The position numbers and the translations under genes were made by a program. Source: Varroa destructor (taxonomy: Eukaryota; Arthropoda; Arachnida; Mesostigmata; Varroidae). From it: a stretch of DNA of 64,000 nucleotides. The notes beneath the pieces were generated by a model, which was given only the letters and a program-made list of their open reading frames with translations, had not been told where the DNA came from and did no database searches. Positions 22,983 through 36,056 of this stretch are shown here, in pieces (positions within the stretch are counted from its first letter, which is position 1; each line of letters starts with the position of its first letter). Location of the stretch: contig NW_019211456.1 of the NCBI RefSeq assembly GCF_002443255.2, positions 12,360,229-12,424,228 of the forward strand, read 5' to 3'.

Positions 22983-24871
22983 GTATCAAATCAGTTTTAT
23001 TACCACCATAACTATTGCTGCTGAGATCTGCTCCATCGGAACGAAAAAACATTGAGGGACGGAAAGTAAGCAAGCGCAAAGGAGAGACACCAAAGACTAG
23101 TGCCAACTTTATTCTCATTGTGTAGAGATAATCATACCACTATAAAAATACTGTTGATGATGCCGTGATCGATAGCCTAACACGTGCGGGAAACAAGAAC
23201 ACATCTGGTAGACACAGAATACGCTGATGACGATGAGGATTATAATGATGATGGAAATGCTGATGATGTTGGATGGTAGTTGCAACAAAACTACTAGACT
23301 TTAAACACATGCTAGCCCTAATCTTATCGCTTAGTATTTGCACTTACAATGTAGCGGTTGTACTAACGAGAAAGCAATGTATGTGCTTATCCATGGTAGG
23401 ACAATAATAACACTGATGATGATAATCACGATAATGCCAGGATAAAAGCGTTGTCGAACACGCACATTACTATTCATGGATATATTGAAAAAAAAAAGAT
23501 ATTTCTGACATTCGTTCTGCGCCAGCCACAAAGCCTCGAATCACTTCGTTCTTGCTTCGCAATTGGAAGTTCTTCCCACCAAGTGATACCATATTCCGAA
23601 CTGTGTAGATCTTACAAACTTGTACACACCTTAGCCTAAATAATATTGCTAATAATAATAACAATAATAATGTTAGTTATAATAAAACTAGAGCTTGTCC
23701 TTTGCACGTGCAGAGGCGGGACGTAGCGGACACAAACCCTCGCTGGTTGTTAGCAACACTGTTAGCAACTGAAAAAATCTAATGCTTGTGTTCTCGTATT
23801 GGAAATTGTTCATACCATAGTATTAGTAGGTTATCGATGAATTTAATTACAGTTTTCGTCGTAGATGCCAGCGATAGACGATACGTGTGACAAACTATCC
23901 CACGCATCCGTTTCGTATGCATTGTTGGCATGTTGGTTTGTCGGTGTTTCGATATATGTTTGTGATTAACTGATAGTTTGTTACGATATTGAATAGAGCT
24001 TCGATAAAGGAAACTTCACTCTTAACTGAGGCCTTTCCCATTGACGAAAAATTGATCAGGCAATTAATAAGGCATTACCAAAAAAAGACAATTCTCCTAT
24101 GAGGCACGCCACTTAAGGAGGGCCTATTCAACCTTAAATTGTTACGACCGTGCATTCTTGGTAGACAAGCGATGACAAAAAGTACATTATCCAAATTACT
24201 TAGAAAATGCTGCTCAAAAGAAAGGGGTTAGTGGTTTTCAATAAACGCTGGCTAGGGAGAAACGTATCACGATGCCGCTAGAACGCTACCAAAGACATCA
24301 ATTCTTCATCTGAGGGTATCCAACGGATCTGTCATGCACTTCAGCACTATTATAGCACTATCGACGATATACAGACACGTCTTAATGAAGTCAAAAATGC
24401 GCAGAACGAATTAAGAGGAAAAAGAAAACAAAGAAAAGGGTAATCGAATGTTTATAGAAACTGCGGTTTTGGGAGTCTGTGTTGTGCGCCTCACCTTCAT
24501 TACAGGCGCCCTTTTTTCTCATTCAGTAAGAAAAAACAAACCGCACTTTTCCCTCTTAGAGTGTATTACTATATAAAATTCACATGAGTATTTATCGCAC
24601 AGCTAGCTTGGGTATGATTGACACCAAGGACCGAGCGTGCAACGTGGTAATCAGAAGGCTATGAGCGGTTTAAACTGACATCCAATCAGTCGTGAACGTG
24701 ACAACGAGCACGAGCATCGTCGGCGTCGGCGGAAAACACAGTGTTAGTTTTTAAAGGATTATTATTATTATATTGCTGATGTAATATAATATATAGATAT
24801 ACATATACATAAAATTAATTGGTGCAAAGATGAAACAGGCTTCAGCGTGTAAATCACGCTCATGTCAACTG

Positions 24872-24889
24872 ATATATATATAAATATAT

Positions 24890-24932
<43 letters not shown>
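24872..24932. repeat. (AT)n microsatellite, imperfect
   Basis: AT units over about 60 bp, broken by single-base interruptions (TAAAT and TAAT). Another AT run lies close by at about 25189-25207. Confidence 0.95.
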
Positions 24933-24935
<3 letters not shown>

Positions 24936-25179
24936 GCGGCGATTGCTGTCAATTTTGCGAATGTAAAGATACGAAGAACTGACGTTGCTCGGGTCGTGGG
25001 GAGAAATAAGAGAGAAACGGAAATGCGTGTGTAAAAAAATATATATATATACATATATCGTATTGTACGAATTTTTGTGCATTCCACGTATTGCTGATTT
25101 CCATATTTCACAACATCGACAAAAGCAAACCTATGGTAATAACGACGATGATAAAACACAATATATATACACATCCATC

Positions 25180-25210
<31 letters not shown>

Positions 25211-27579
25211 CACATAATATACCGGTCCCTATCCTCACCCCGACAAATAGGATTAGTCAGTGGTGAAGACCGCACACGCCTTTTTGTTGCGGATCTTTTC
25301 CAATATGCAGAAAAATTTGTGTTATCTCATTATATAGCAGACGGAAAACAAAGAGGACAAACACTAAGAGAAAGACGAAACGAAAATATGAAAAATATAC
25401 ACAAAAATAAACAATACAATGGATGTTGACAGTCTGCCGGGATTCTTGTTCTCTTCTACAAAACACGGTTCGAAACTTAATAAAGCTTTTGTACACGTAC
25501 TCACAATCGAGCATGAGTTTTTGGCGAGAGCGTTGAAAAATGTACGCCACAAATTCTTGAACGTGTCTATCAATAATTCAATGCCATTGTACATCACATA
25601 ACCAACCTGTTGTACTGTTGGCTTAACAATAAAATAATAACTAATTCCAATTTCTGTTCTAGCAGGTTGATATTTACAACAACCTATATTCGCTCCATTG
25701 CAGCTGCTGTCGCTTTGGCAAAAACGAATGTTTTGACGCAAATAGCAAGCACGCCAAAAATCCGTCTAATGGTTTTTAGTACCGTTGCACAGTAAAACGA
25801 CTAATTTTTAAAAAATACCGAAGTAGCAAGTAACTTTTGAGAAGTAACCACGAAAATGATTCGGTGGTTAATTTTTGAGCTAGATTGCTTTCTTATTGTT
25901 ACTGAGAAAAACAATTGATATTGAATTTAGCAGGTACTTGAGTAGAATTAGCCATAACTGATAGGAGTATACGTGATACACGTGTAATTAAAACGATGAC
26001 AGTATGTTACACTCCGAATAACGTGTTGGGATTTAAATAGCAAAATACATTGGTCCAAGTTTATGAAATGGCCAACAAGGACCAGGCCGCTTAAACTACT
26101 ATAGTTCAGGAAACTTTGTATCCATTTGTACAAATCAGAGATGTAGACATCATGGAAACATGTTTACAGAATACGATGGCAAAAAGATTAGGTGCCCAGT
26201 TGTTGATATTCCCTCCCAGTATTCGATTCCTGTTAAAATTACTGCGTTATGACATAAGATATATGCTTGAAAATTGACTACCAATTTTGCCCCGAATTTC
26301 TCGTGCGTGCGTCAAATTTTTCTAGCAATTATGGGCTAAAAAGCATAGCTTTCGTATAGAAAGACTGGGAAAAGGTCCTCGTTTTCTTTGAATGCACGTA
26401 TTGCTCCGTCAAACAGACAGCACTAGTAATTGCGATGAGGCGATTGTCACTGGCACAAGATACAATATATGATTGCGTAGTGCTGATTAACGATAACAGT
26501 TGACTTGGTACAACTGTAATACCACTAAATTGATTTTATTCAAGACCAAGCCAGCAGTTAAATAAGCAAATGGTATGTGTAGTTCGGGCTTCTTTAATAG
26601 TTTTTCTGGTGTAAATATATTTGTTACTGATAATATAATATTGTAAACATTGCCTATATACACACACACATTATAACTACCTGCTATTACTAATACATGC
26701 ATTCGGAATCCATCCGTTTCCGCGAGCGACGTACGTGTCCAACACGTAGTCGTTTCACGGGACTGAAGCAATGAAAGATACAGCATAAACTAGTGGTAAC
26801 AATGAAGCTTCACGATGCTACTTGTGGCCACACGTTCATGGCCTCAGTGTGAGTTGTGCTTTTTGCTCATCTTTATTAACGATAGTGATAGTTACTATAA
26901 AAATGATAGTAAACATTATACTACAAGCAAATTCCGCTTACATGTATCGCCAGATTTGGTGATTCTATCTGTCCTGCTTGATTTTATTGAAAAACAACAC
27001 CTAGAGATTTTAATTGGTTGACACCAAAGTATTACGAATGTACGAGTCTCTTATTCTCTATATTTATGCTCGAAAATTGAAGAAAGGCCGAAGCACAGCG
27101 CTGGTTTGAGCCTCGTTTATTTGGCGCATCAAAAACAGGATTATCAAATTCGGGGTCGTAATAAGTTCATAAGGGCGAGGAACGTTACATTCGTGATTGT
27201 AGTACACAATACGCGTTCAGCGAACGCGTGGCGCCTCCGTTGCTCTACCGATACCGAAAAGTGATCTTTATCGGTAAAGTCACTGCTGTTAAAAATCAAG
27301 AGCGCATTGAACAGACTCTGCCAGATTGTTATCTACAAAGGCGCATTACAAATGAAATCTAATTGTTATTGCGATATTATGTAAACACATCTATATAATT
27401 ATCTTCATAAGTACATGTGGACTATACTCCCGTTGCAAACAGCAAAACAGAATTTAGCGCACGAAAAATATCATCAAAGATCGTAAATAGGAAAGCCGCC
27501 CTATTTCGAAAATATTCTTGGGAAGAGTAAAAGACAAATACGAGGAGACTGTCGGATTGCTATCATCGAACGCGCGGAG

Positions 27580-27582
<3 letters not shown>

Positions 27583-27630
<48 letters not shown>
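27583..27630. repeat. (AT)n microsatellite
   Basis: About 24 uninterrupted AT units. Confidence 0.97.
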
Positions 27631-27633
<3 letters not shown>

Positions 27634-29797
27634 GCCAAAAAGATGTTGCCGAAAGTATTCAGAAGAACGCTGTTTTGTAATCGCGTATATCGTCTTCGGC
27701 ACCGTGCATTGATATAGATGGGCAACCTGCACTATGCTTCGTCAAAAGTACGTGTGGAAATGGCCTAGACAAATAAATGTGATTATATGGGTTCCCCTTG
27801 ATAATGTGTTTATTTAGCTGCTGTCAAATATGACCTTATACACAAACTAATATAAAAGAAACATGTTTTTTATTCTGGACTGTTTTCACTGCGTTTCTAG
27901 GGGGTTTGAATTGGGATATTGTGCCCGAATTGAAATGAAAATACAAACAACTCGCAAAGATTTACCGTTACGTGGAGCACACAAGCGGTGAGAAATGTGA
28001 TTTCGTAAAGGTGGTTTGTAGAAGGAGTCGGTTTTTCAATAAAAATCGTTTGAAGTAAAACTTCCCTTTGACAAAACTCTTAGCCACTAGCCCACGAACG
28101 TGTCGTGCCGGTTAAAATAGGCAAACATCAAGGCGCTTATATATGATTAGGCTACTCTTAAAGACCAACGAAGGTACGAAATGAACGTTTATGTTACTAC
28201 CTTCATTCTCCAATATCAAAATGGTAGTTGAGATACATGCAAAGCAGGTTTAAATTCTAGACAATTCGGTGTGTCAAAGTGTAGTTTCTGATAATAGAAG
28301 CGATCTGCAAACGGCATATTGCCGCAGACTTAAATCTACGTAATCGCGTCTACAGCTCACATCTGCGCCGCGTGAACTAAGCCTGAAGATAACGACATGA
28401 TTTTACGTTCATGAGCGCAAAGTCTGATTGCCAGTGTTGACTGCTTTGTTGATATGACTGAGATATCCTGATGATACACTAATTGCCACTTCTATCCACT
28501 CCAAACAAGAATCGCTTGCATACATCAACAAACTCACCGATCACGCACATACACGTAAACAGAACAATATGTGTCGATACTTGCAAAACACAGAAAACAC
28601 CGAACAAGTCCGTAGACTTTCGATACTGTTGCAGTGCGCAATTTTACCTTTTACTCTTATTATCGTCACGATTATATATATATACTGACCGGATATATAT
28701 TGATCAATATATACATATATGTATGTATAAATCTATATACATAAACACTTGTAGGAATCTAAAAGTTTGTGTGTAGGACGGGTGTGTGTATCATTATTCA
28801 TTGTGGCCGGCCGTGTGATCACCTGGACGATTCCCGAAAACGTAACTAAGTGGTCCAACGATGTTAGGCGCCGCAGCCAGAATAAAGCCCTTAAAAATAA
28901 AGAGAAAAAGAGATCAATTAATCTGACCTTAAAAGAACAATGATAGCGTTGAAAGTAGGGGAAGCTATAATTTCATGATTTTAATGGAACGACTATATGA
29001 TGGTGAATATGATTATATTGTACATAGTATATAGAGATATACACATTTACGTTCATATATACATATATATTGTATACACGATATGACAACACTTAGTGAT
29101 TTTACACTTGGTAGTTAGTACTAACAGTAGGACTGGCCATCTTCTATAACATGATATAAAAACAGATTTGAGTATTATTCAGGTTTATCGAATGAGGTGA
29201 CGGTGATGGAACAATGACTAGGGTTCTGTCATTCAGAGTAAACTGCAGAAGAAATTCACCTTTATAAATGTTTGCCATTTCTTCGGTTTGGTACTGCTGT
29301 CAGTAACAGTCGACAGGGTGCCAATGACCAAAAACAACAATAATAATAAAACAAACAACAGTAAGAGCATTAACAATAGAACTAACCCGTGGTGATTTTA
29401 CGCAAACTGGTAACAGAGCGCATACATAGTTTTGGACAGTAAGGGCTTGCGATTTGCTTCGATGCCGCATGTCTTTGAGACATGATCATAATGCTGACAC
29501 ACTGGCGGTGATACGATGAAAGCATATATATCACAGACAGAGATCGAATGCAAAAGAACGTAGGATCTCTCCATCAAGCTTTCTTTGCCGGTAAGACCTT
29601 CACTGATGGCTAAATGACACGTCTCCAGAAGCTGTAGCGACTTATACACTACGCAACATCATTTGCCGCTTCATGGTCCTAAGCCGAAACCCACACCGCA
29701 CCCAATTACATATATGTGGGACAGTCTGAGTGCATTTCGCCAGTGTCAAAGTTTCATTATTCATTGCTATTTAATGATGATGATATAAATATCGCTA

Positions 29798-29802
<5 letters not shown>

Positions 29803-29827
<25 letters not shown>
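29803..29827. repeat. (AAT)n microsatellite
   Basis: About eight AAT units. Confidence 0.9.
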
Positions 29828-29828
<1 letters not shown>

Positions 29829-30190
29829 AGTCAAGAAAGGAAAGAAAAAAACAAAAAACAGAAAAAAAATTCTTTCATAACAGTTGAGTATCGATTTCGC
29901 GGATCTATCTCGAACGAAGTAAAGCAGGTGACATGCTCGATGCCACCTTCACAATGGGGGGCTAAGCCTTTGAAAAAGCCTTCTAGAACACCTGATTGTT
30001 CCTATACGTTTTGAGGTATCCGCAAAAGAACTAATCTTTCGTAACAACTTGTCTTGATATTTCGGAGAAAATCCGGACAGAAAGCGAGGAAGGTATAGAG
30101 TCAGGGAATATAAGACAAGCACAATGAGAACTTGGTAGAAAAGAAAAGAACATTTTACGAAGGTTTACTGAGTATCACCCATATTAAAAT

Positions 30191-30193
<3 letters not shown>

Positions 30194-30242
<49 letters not shown>
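30194..30242. repeat. (AT)n microsatellite
   Basis: About 24 uninterrupted AT units. Confidence 0.97.
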
Positions 30243-30248
<6 letters not shown>

Positions 30249-33200
30249 CATTGCTGCGCCTATATACACATATGTACTATATGGAAAAAGTGACCGAAAG
30301 CTATGTATACACATATAACGTGGTCGATGGCCACAAGAGATATCTACACCTCTATGCTGCGGTGGAAAAAGACGAACTTCACTGGCAGATAATGATAACA
30401 ATGAACGGACTGAGTCAACAACCAGCCATTGGAGCTTTATGCGTTGCTTTGTGGTCTGCGACCGATCCGAGAACATAACACACTGCAATCACGAACGTGG
30501 AAAAAGCTTGCCTAATCATTGCTGCATCCTTTTTTTTATGTGTGAAGTAAAAACTTCGTAGATACATTATAGATATATACATGCGTTTACACTCGTACAA
30601 TGCTAGTTTGATAAAAACAATGATAAATAAATAGGATTTTAGTCGTATCTGTTCAGCATCGTTTGGAAATGCTTAGTTTTTCTGCGACAGAATATCGAAA
30701 GCAATGAAATTGGTCGCATTTTCGCTTTTGTCGATGTTTGTGCGGGTTATTTTTAGGTGCTAAAACCCGCTACTAATAATATTCATTCTTATTCTATTAC
30801 TATTGACTGTAATATTTATTCTGCTAATTTTAATTATACACACAATGGAGGAATATGAAGAATGCATTATTGTGACAATTTTTACCGGATGTGTTTGCGT
30901 GAATGGAAATTAATACCATCCGACTACGGTTATATTATTACCACAACTGCTGCTGCCTACAAATATTATTGCGTATTTCAATATTCATACAAATTAACCT
31001 GTATGAGAAATAAGTCAACAGCTACGAACCATAAACTGTAGGGGAAGAGTTCACAGTTGAACTATCCCTCTCGGGATCTAAACTGAAGAGACACCTCAGT
31101 TGGGGGGACACTTTCGGGGACGTAACCGGTTTACTGAGGTATGATGGTTTCTTTAGTAAGACGTGAATTGTATGTAGCCATGGCTAACGATAATACCGGG
31201 CGTGGAACTAAAAATATTTTCACCTGGATATAAACTATAATTTGTTTTAGGTGTACTACATAAGCCGTATTTAAGTCACATATAAATAGGCAAACATACA
31301 AAACGCCAACAAAAACAAAATTCGATCACGGGAGGAAGCCATAAAAACTGGATAAAAACACCTTAGAAGTGAACAGGATGTCATGAGTAAGACGCTAGAA
31401 CAAAGCTGAGTTGTTTCAGCTAGCTTAGCTTGTCTAGCCTTGTTGTTCCCACCGGTGTCGAGAAAAGGAAAAATACTTCAGAACATTGGATGAGTACGTC
31501 GTTCCTCAATACAAAGGTGTAAATTCGGGCAAATGAAAACCGCCTATTTGCTAATAATGCGGCAATGAGAATATTAAATACAAAGCAAAAGAAATTAATC
31601 GCTTAGCAAGTCAAACTTTGTTTATGACGACTAAAATCTAATACAATAATAAACGCTAAAGTGTGACTACTGGAAGCGTGTGTCGAAGAGTTTTTTCGCT
31701 CCCTATACAGGAGCTGACCTAATAATAACCTTGCTCCGACAGACGTAAACAGAAGAATCCCTCTTCTGATGATTGTCTATATATCTATATCGAATCATAG
31801 AAAATGTTCAATAAAAGTTTTTCGATCTTCAAAACCTTCTTCTCTGATAACAAGTAACGCTAGGAACCTGCGTTCTATATGGCGATAACATTTCCAAAAA
31901 CAAAACCACATTGCTTTGCATACGTATCTTGTTATGCTAATGTAATAGTGTTATAAACATTGATTATTATTATAAAACTGAAGAAAATGAAGATCGTGAT
32001 AACAACATTACTTACAGTTAAGCAGCATCAATAATAAGTAGAACGACAGAAGACCAGTTGAACGGCGCAACGGCGTGCACAGTCGTTTATTTACAAAAGT
32101 GATGTATCGAATTATATCAATAATAAATAAGTAAATACTTGTTGAACGATATTTACGTCTCGCGCTAATTTTCTTACGTACGATGAATTTTGGTAGATTG
32201 ATTGTTATTGACACTTCAGCTATAACATTACATGCGATATTCTGTAGACTGTTAGCGTAGCTACACTATGCTTTATTGAACGATATAATTTATGTTTTTT
32301 ACTGTTATTATGAGAGTGAAGTAAGAAACGAAAGCTCTAAGATAAAAGCGGTCCATACAGTCAGCGTTCAACGCGGCATTTTCGCAAATCTACGACTTTT
32401 TATAGTTCTATACAATGGCCTAAGCCACAGTAGTAAAAAAGGAAATTTCGATCACCAGAGTTGGTAGAATGAAATGTATTTCCTAAAAAGTAGTATTATT
32501 GCATGCATAAAATTTAGATCTTTTAGCGACTACTGTGACCTACTGCTGTTCTTTGTTTTTGATGGTGAGCGAACATTTGCACAAATGGAACGTTCTACTG
32601 CTTATAAAAGCTATTATAGATTATTAGCTCATGGATTTTCCAATGAGTCAGCATGCAAACACTATAAGAATTCCTTGTTGATAATATTTTATTCATTTTT
32701 TTTCACTTCACATAATTATTTTAATCGGTCATAAAGCTGCCACTTACCATGCTTTGCGTAACAACCCGTTAGCCAGATTAGCCGGATGAAGCAAAATCTT
32801 AAAAGTATGCCGGTTTGTACCTGCGACAATGGTTGACCTAGACCGTTCTTCTGTTCTTGTCGAGTTCTAAATAGATAAACCACTCGTTTATATATTGCGC
32901 GTTTAATATGGTCAATAGCAGTCACTAGTGCGAGTAGCAAATGCTTTTTCCCTATAGTAAGTATACAATAAATAACGATTAAAGTATTTAAAATGTGTCT
33001 TGACATTTTGCTACGAGTTCCACGACCCACTATGCCTGATTATTTAGCTTTTGTTGGATAATTTGATGGGCATAAAATCAAGCAGGCCGAGCCTAGCTCG
33101 CGCGAGGGCTCTAAACGCATTTTTTCAGAGCTGCGACTTTCGCGAAAGGAACTGGGTTCAAGCTGTTCGCACCTTCTCAGTCATTTCTCCTTTGTATAAT

Positions 33201-35587
33201 GCGCGTAATGTGAATGAACCTAGGTAACGATAAAACTCAGTGGTTTGTCCAAAATGAACCGGTAAAGGCCACCCTAATGTTCAGAAGGATCGTCCCGAAT
33301 ATTAAACAGTTGAAAAGAGCCATCTCTTATCTCGAATTCGTGTTCGACCCCAAAAATTCTCGCATATGCTCACGTACTGTAAATAACTCTGCTCAACGGC
33401 CTGCATTGGACCCGATAACACTAACGGCCTTAATATCTCGAACATGGAGTTCAACTTGGCTTTTAGAACTTGCACACAGCACAGTCACAATTTCTTTATT
33501 GAGACGTTCTAGGATGGTTTCGAAGTTCGCCCGTTTGCTTTAAACCAAGGTTCTATCCATAGCATCATTCACACACTTTTTTGGAATAACAAAACTGATT
33601 TGGCATCTAAAATCAGGATGTTCGTACATTTCTGCCTGCAACACCTAGCTTTGTTAACTACATTGAAAAGAGTTGTTCAGAATGATGCCTGTGTTGTTTA
33701 GAATTGCTGACGGCGACGTTCGACAAAAATATCAGATCGCCACGCTGAAGTACATTAACATTAACAATCCTATACTGGATGAAATTGCTTCTTTTTGAGA
33801 AACCCTGCAATATCTACAATATTTATGGTTTGTTAGAGGCTCTAATAGCTGGCGCGATAGATAGATAGATAGATAAAATCCAGACTGTCGAGAGTATTAA
33901 ATAGTGCCAAGGAATAGGCCTATTTCTACAACAAGAATAAAAGATTCTCACACACGAAAGGTGCTACCATTTAATGAGATCGGCGAGTCACTAGTAAGAT
34001 CACCCTCATTAGCTCTATGATATTTCAGCGTGCCCAAATCGATCACGGCAGCGTACGTTAACTATACTAGTTGAGCACAATCAGTACGGACGACGGTTGT
34101 GCGCGAATGATCTGACTGTTGGCGGTAAAAGCGATCGGATAACCATTGTTGATCGCCTCAAGCAGCTGATTAACGGTAGTGGTAGCAGATCTTTAAGAGC
34201 TTCCTCGGGAACGTTTCCTTATTCAAGAGAGGTGCCACAGATCATTGTCGTAGGCATTCTACATGAAGCGCTCACTGCATTTGTCTAGCCACGGAAAAGT
34301 CTTACTGCAAACATCGAGGAGCTTCGGTATATATTTTCGCCGAATAATTTCGAACATCGATAAAAACGCACATTACGAGTGAATATATAGCGAAGTAGTT
34401 TTTATTATATCCATACCTCACCAGGAAAATTTTCGATGATTAAATCTGTATACAATACGTAAATTGAAGGCTGGCTTGTATAACGCTTCCTCATAGACCT
34501 TTACATTTACCACATGCACCGGTTCCCGCTGATTAATCAACAGAGTAATGGGGAATTGATAGGCCGTCTCACTACCGGTTAGTACGTTAAAACTGATGGT
34601 AATCTTAACCTATAGGCAGCTCTCGCGTGCTTAAATAATTTACTTAAACACGAGCTTGAATGAGGGTGACGCTACGGCTGGTTTGGCTAACTAGTCCATG
34701 CCACATATGTGGAACGAAAATAACATTAAAAACACATTTATATTGAACGTCACTTTATTTGCCGATTTACTATACGCAACAGTTAACTAGTACACTATCC
34801 TTTAGTAGATTACAGTATGTCAGCATGACAACTTAGACAGCCAAGAGTGATACTTGTATCTCAACTTTATACTGCTACTGTATTTTACGCAAAGTATTGG
34901 ATCCTTTTCATATGGATAGATAGGCTCATATAGAACGAAAGACATACAAACCAAAGCCTACCATCATCCCAAATTAATAACAGTACAAAGGTTTCAACGT
35001 TTAACAGAAAAGTAAACATTAGCGATTCTTATTTGTTAGCAACTCCATGTTACAAAACACCTTTCCTCCTCCAGTGATTTCTTTAGAATTAGTCGAATTA
35101 AGCCGAAAAGATGCGGTTTGTTGACTTAAGATTTTACTGAAGAAATGTGTCTGTTGTTTTTTTTATTTCAGAGAGAAGTCAAACCCATTTCTATTGGGCG
35201 TAGAGATGCGCTCGTTTTATAAAACAACAATTTTGTATTTCCAAAGTCATACACATAGAATAGCATAAATCGGAACAACATTTCACTGCCCTTCGATATT
35301 ATCTATGACAGCTCACAATTGAGAAACATGAACAGACAATTGCAAGTTCTGTCAACGTTCCGACGATTTTTTACATAGCGGCAACTTAACGAGCGACACT
35401 TTTTGCATCAAACGACAACAGACCGCTACACTATAACTTTTTAGATAACCCATTATCTAAAGCGATAGCTTTAGAATATTACCCGTAGCTTCGTAGGGTT
35501 TTTCATTTAGTTTAACCATCGATCCCTGGGTCGTGTTCTTCTGAAGTCGTGTTGAGGTGTGCACATTTTTACGAACGTCTTAAATCG

Positions 35588-35593
35588 TTTATT
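35588..35593 (-). terminator. Candidate polyadenylation signal for DNAJB9
   Basis: AATAAA on the minus strand, about 465 bp after the DNAJB9 stop codon. Such hexamers are common in AT-rich DNA, so this is only one possible site. Confidence 0.25.
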
Positions 35594-36056
35594 TGATACT
35601 TGGAGCACCGCATATTCATTTGACTACGCCGTCGCATAAATATATACCCTTATAGTGATCCAGGCCTGCTAAGCGTCTACTCTGTGCCCAGTTGTGCTGC
35701 TCACGTTATGTCAAAACTATATGCTAGTCATTCATTCGAGCCTGTTTGAAACTATTAGGTTAAGCACGCATAAATCTAGAACTAACAAATACTGTCGCCT
35801 GTAGTTCACTGGTCAGTAACTCTCCGGACGGATGTGCATACTATTAATGTACAAATACGCACTTTCCTTTTTTCTTTTCTCTATATGGGCACAGCTGTGC
35901 TATAAAAACGGATTACTGTTCATTGGCATATCACAACGATGTTCAGTATTTAATTAGCGCAAAAACCTAGTTAGCCCAAATATACATATTTATGCTAACT
36001 GGTTGTTGTGCTTATGTACGCCTTTCCGCGCTGTTTACCGACTGCATCCTGGAACG

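Larger units (their letters stand above)
18770..36056. other. 17-kb stretch without a recognisable gene
   Basis: Short ORFs occur on all frames but none shows a domain, splice-consistent extension or coding-like composition. The region holds many (AT)n runs, a 24-bp tandem repeat (20950-21019), an (AAT)n run (about 29803-29827), (GATA)n near 33858-33875 and A-rich or T-rich tracts. Part of it may be a long 3' UTR of mei-P26, whose nearby sequence lacks an AATAAA, and the right end is probably DNAJB9 3' UTR. Neither can be fixed from sequence. Confidence 0.5.

Noticed and set aside
25257..25741. Two minus-strand frames of about 97 and 125 codons
   Set aside because: They overlap each other, show no recognisable motif and lie in AT-rich intergenic sequence.
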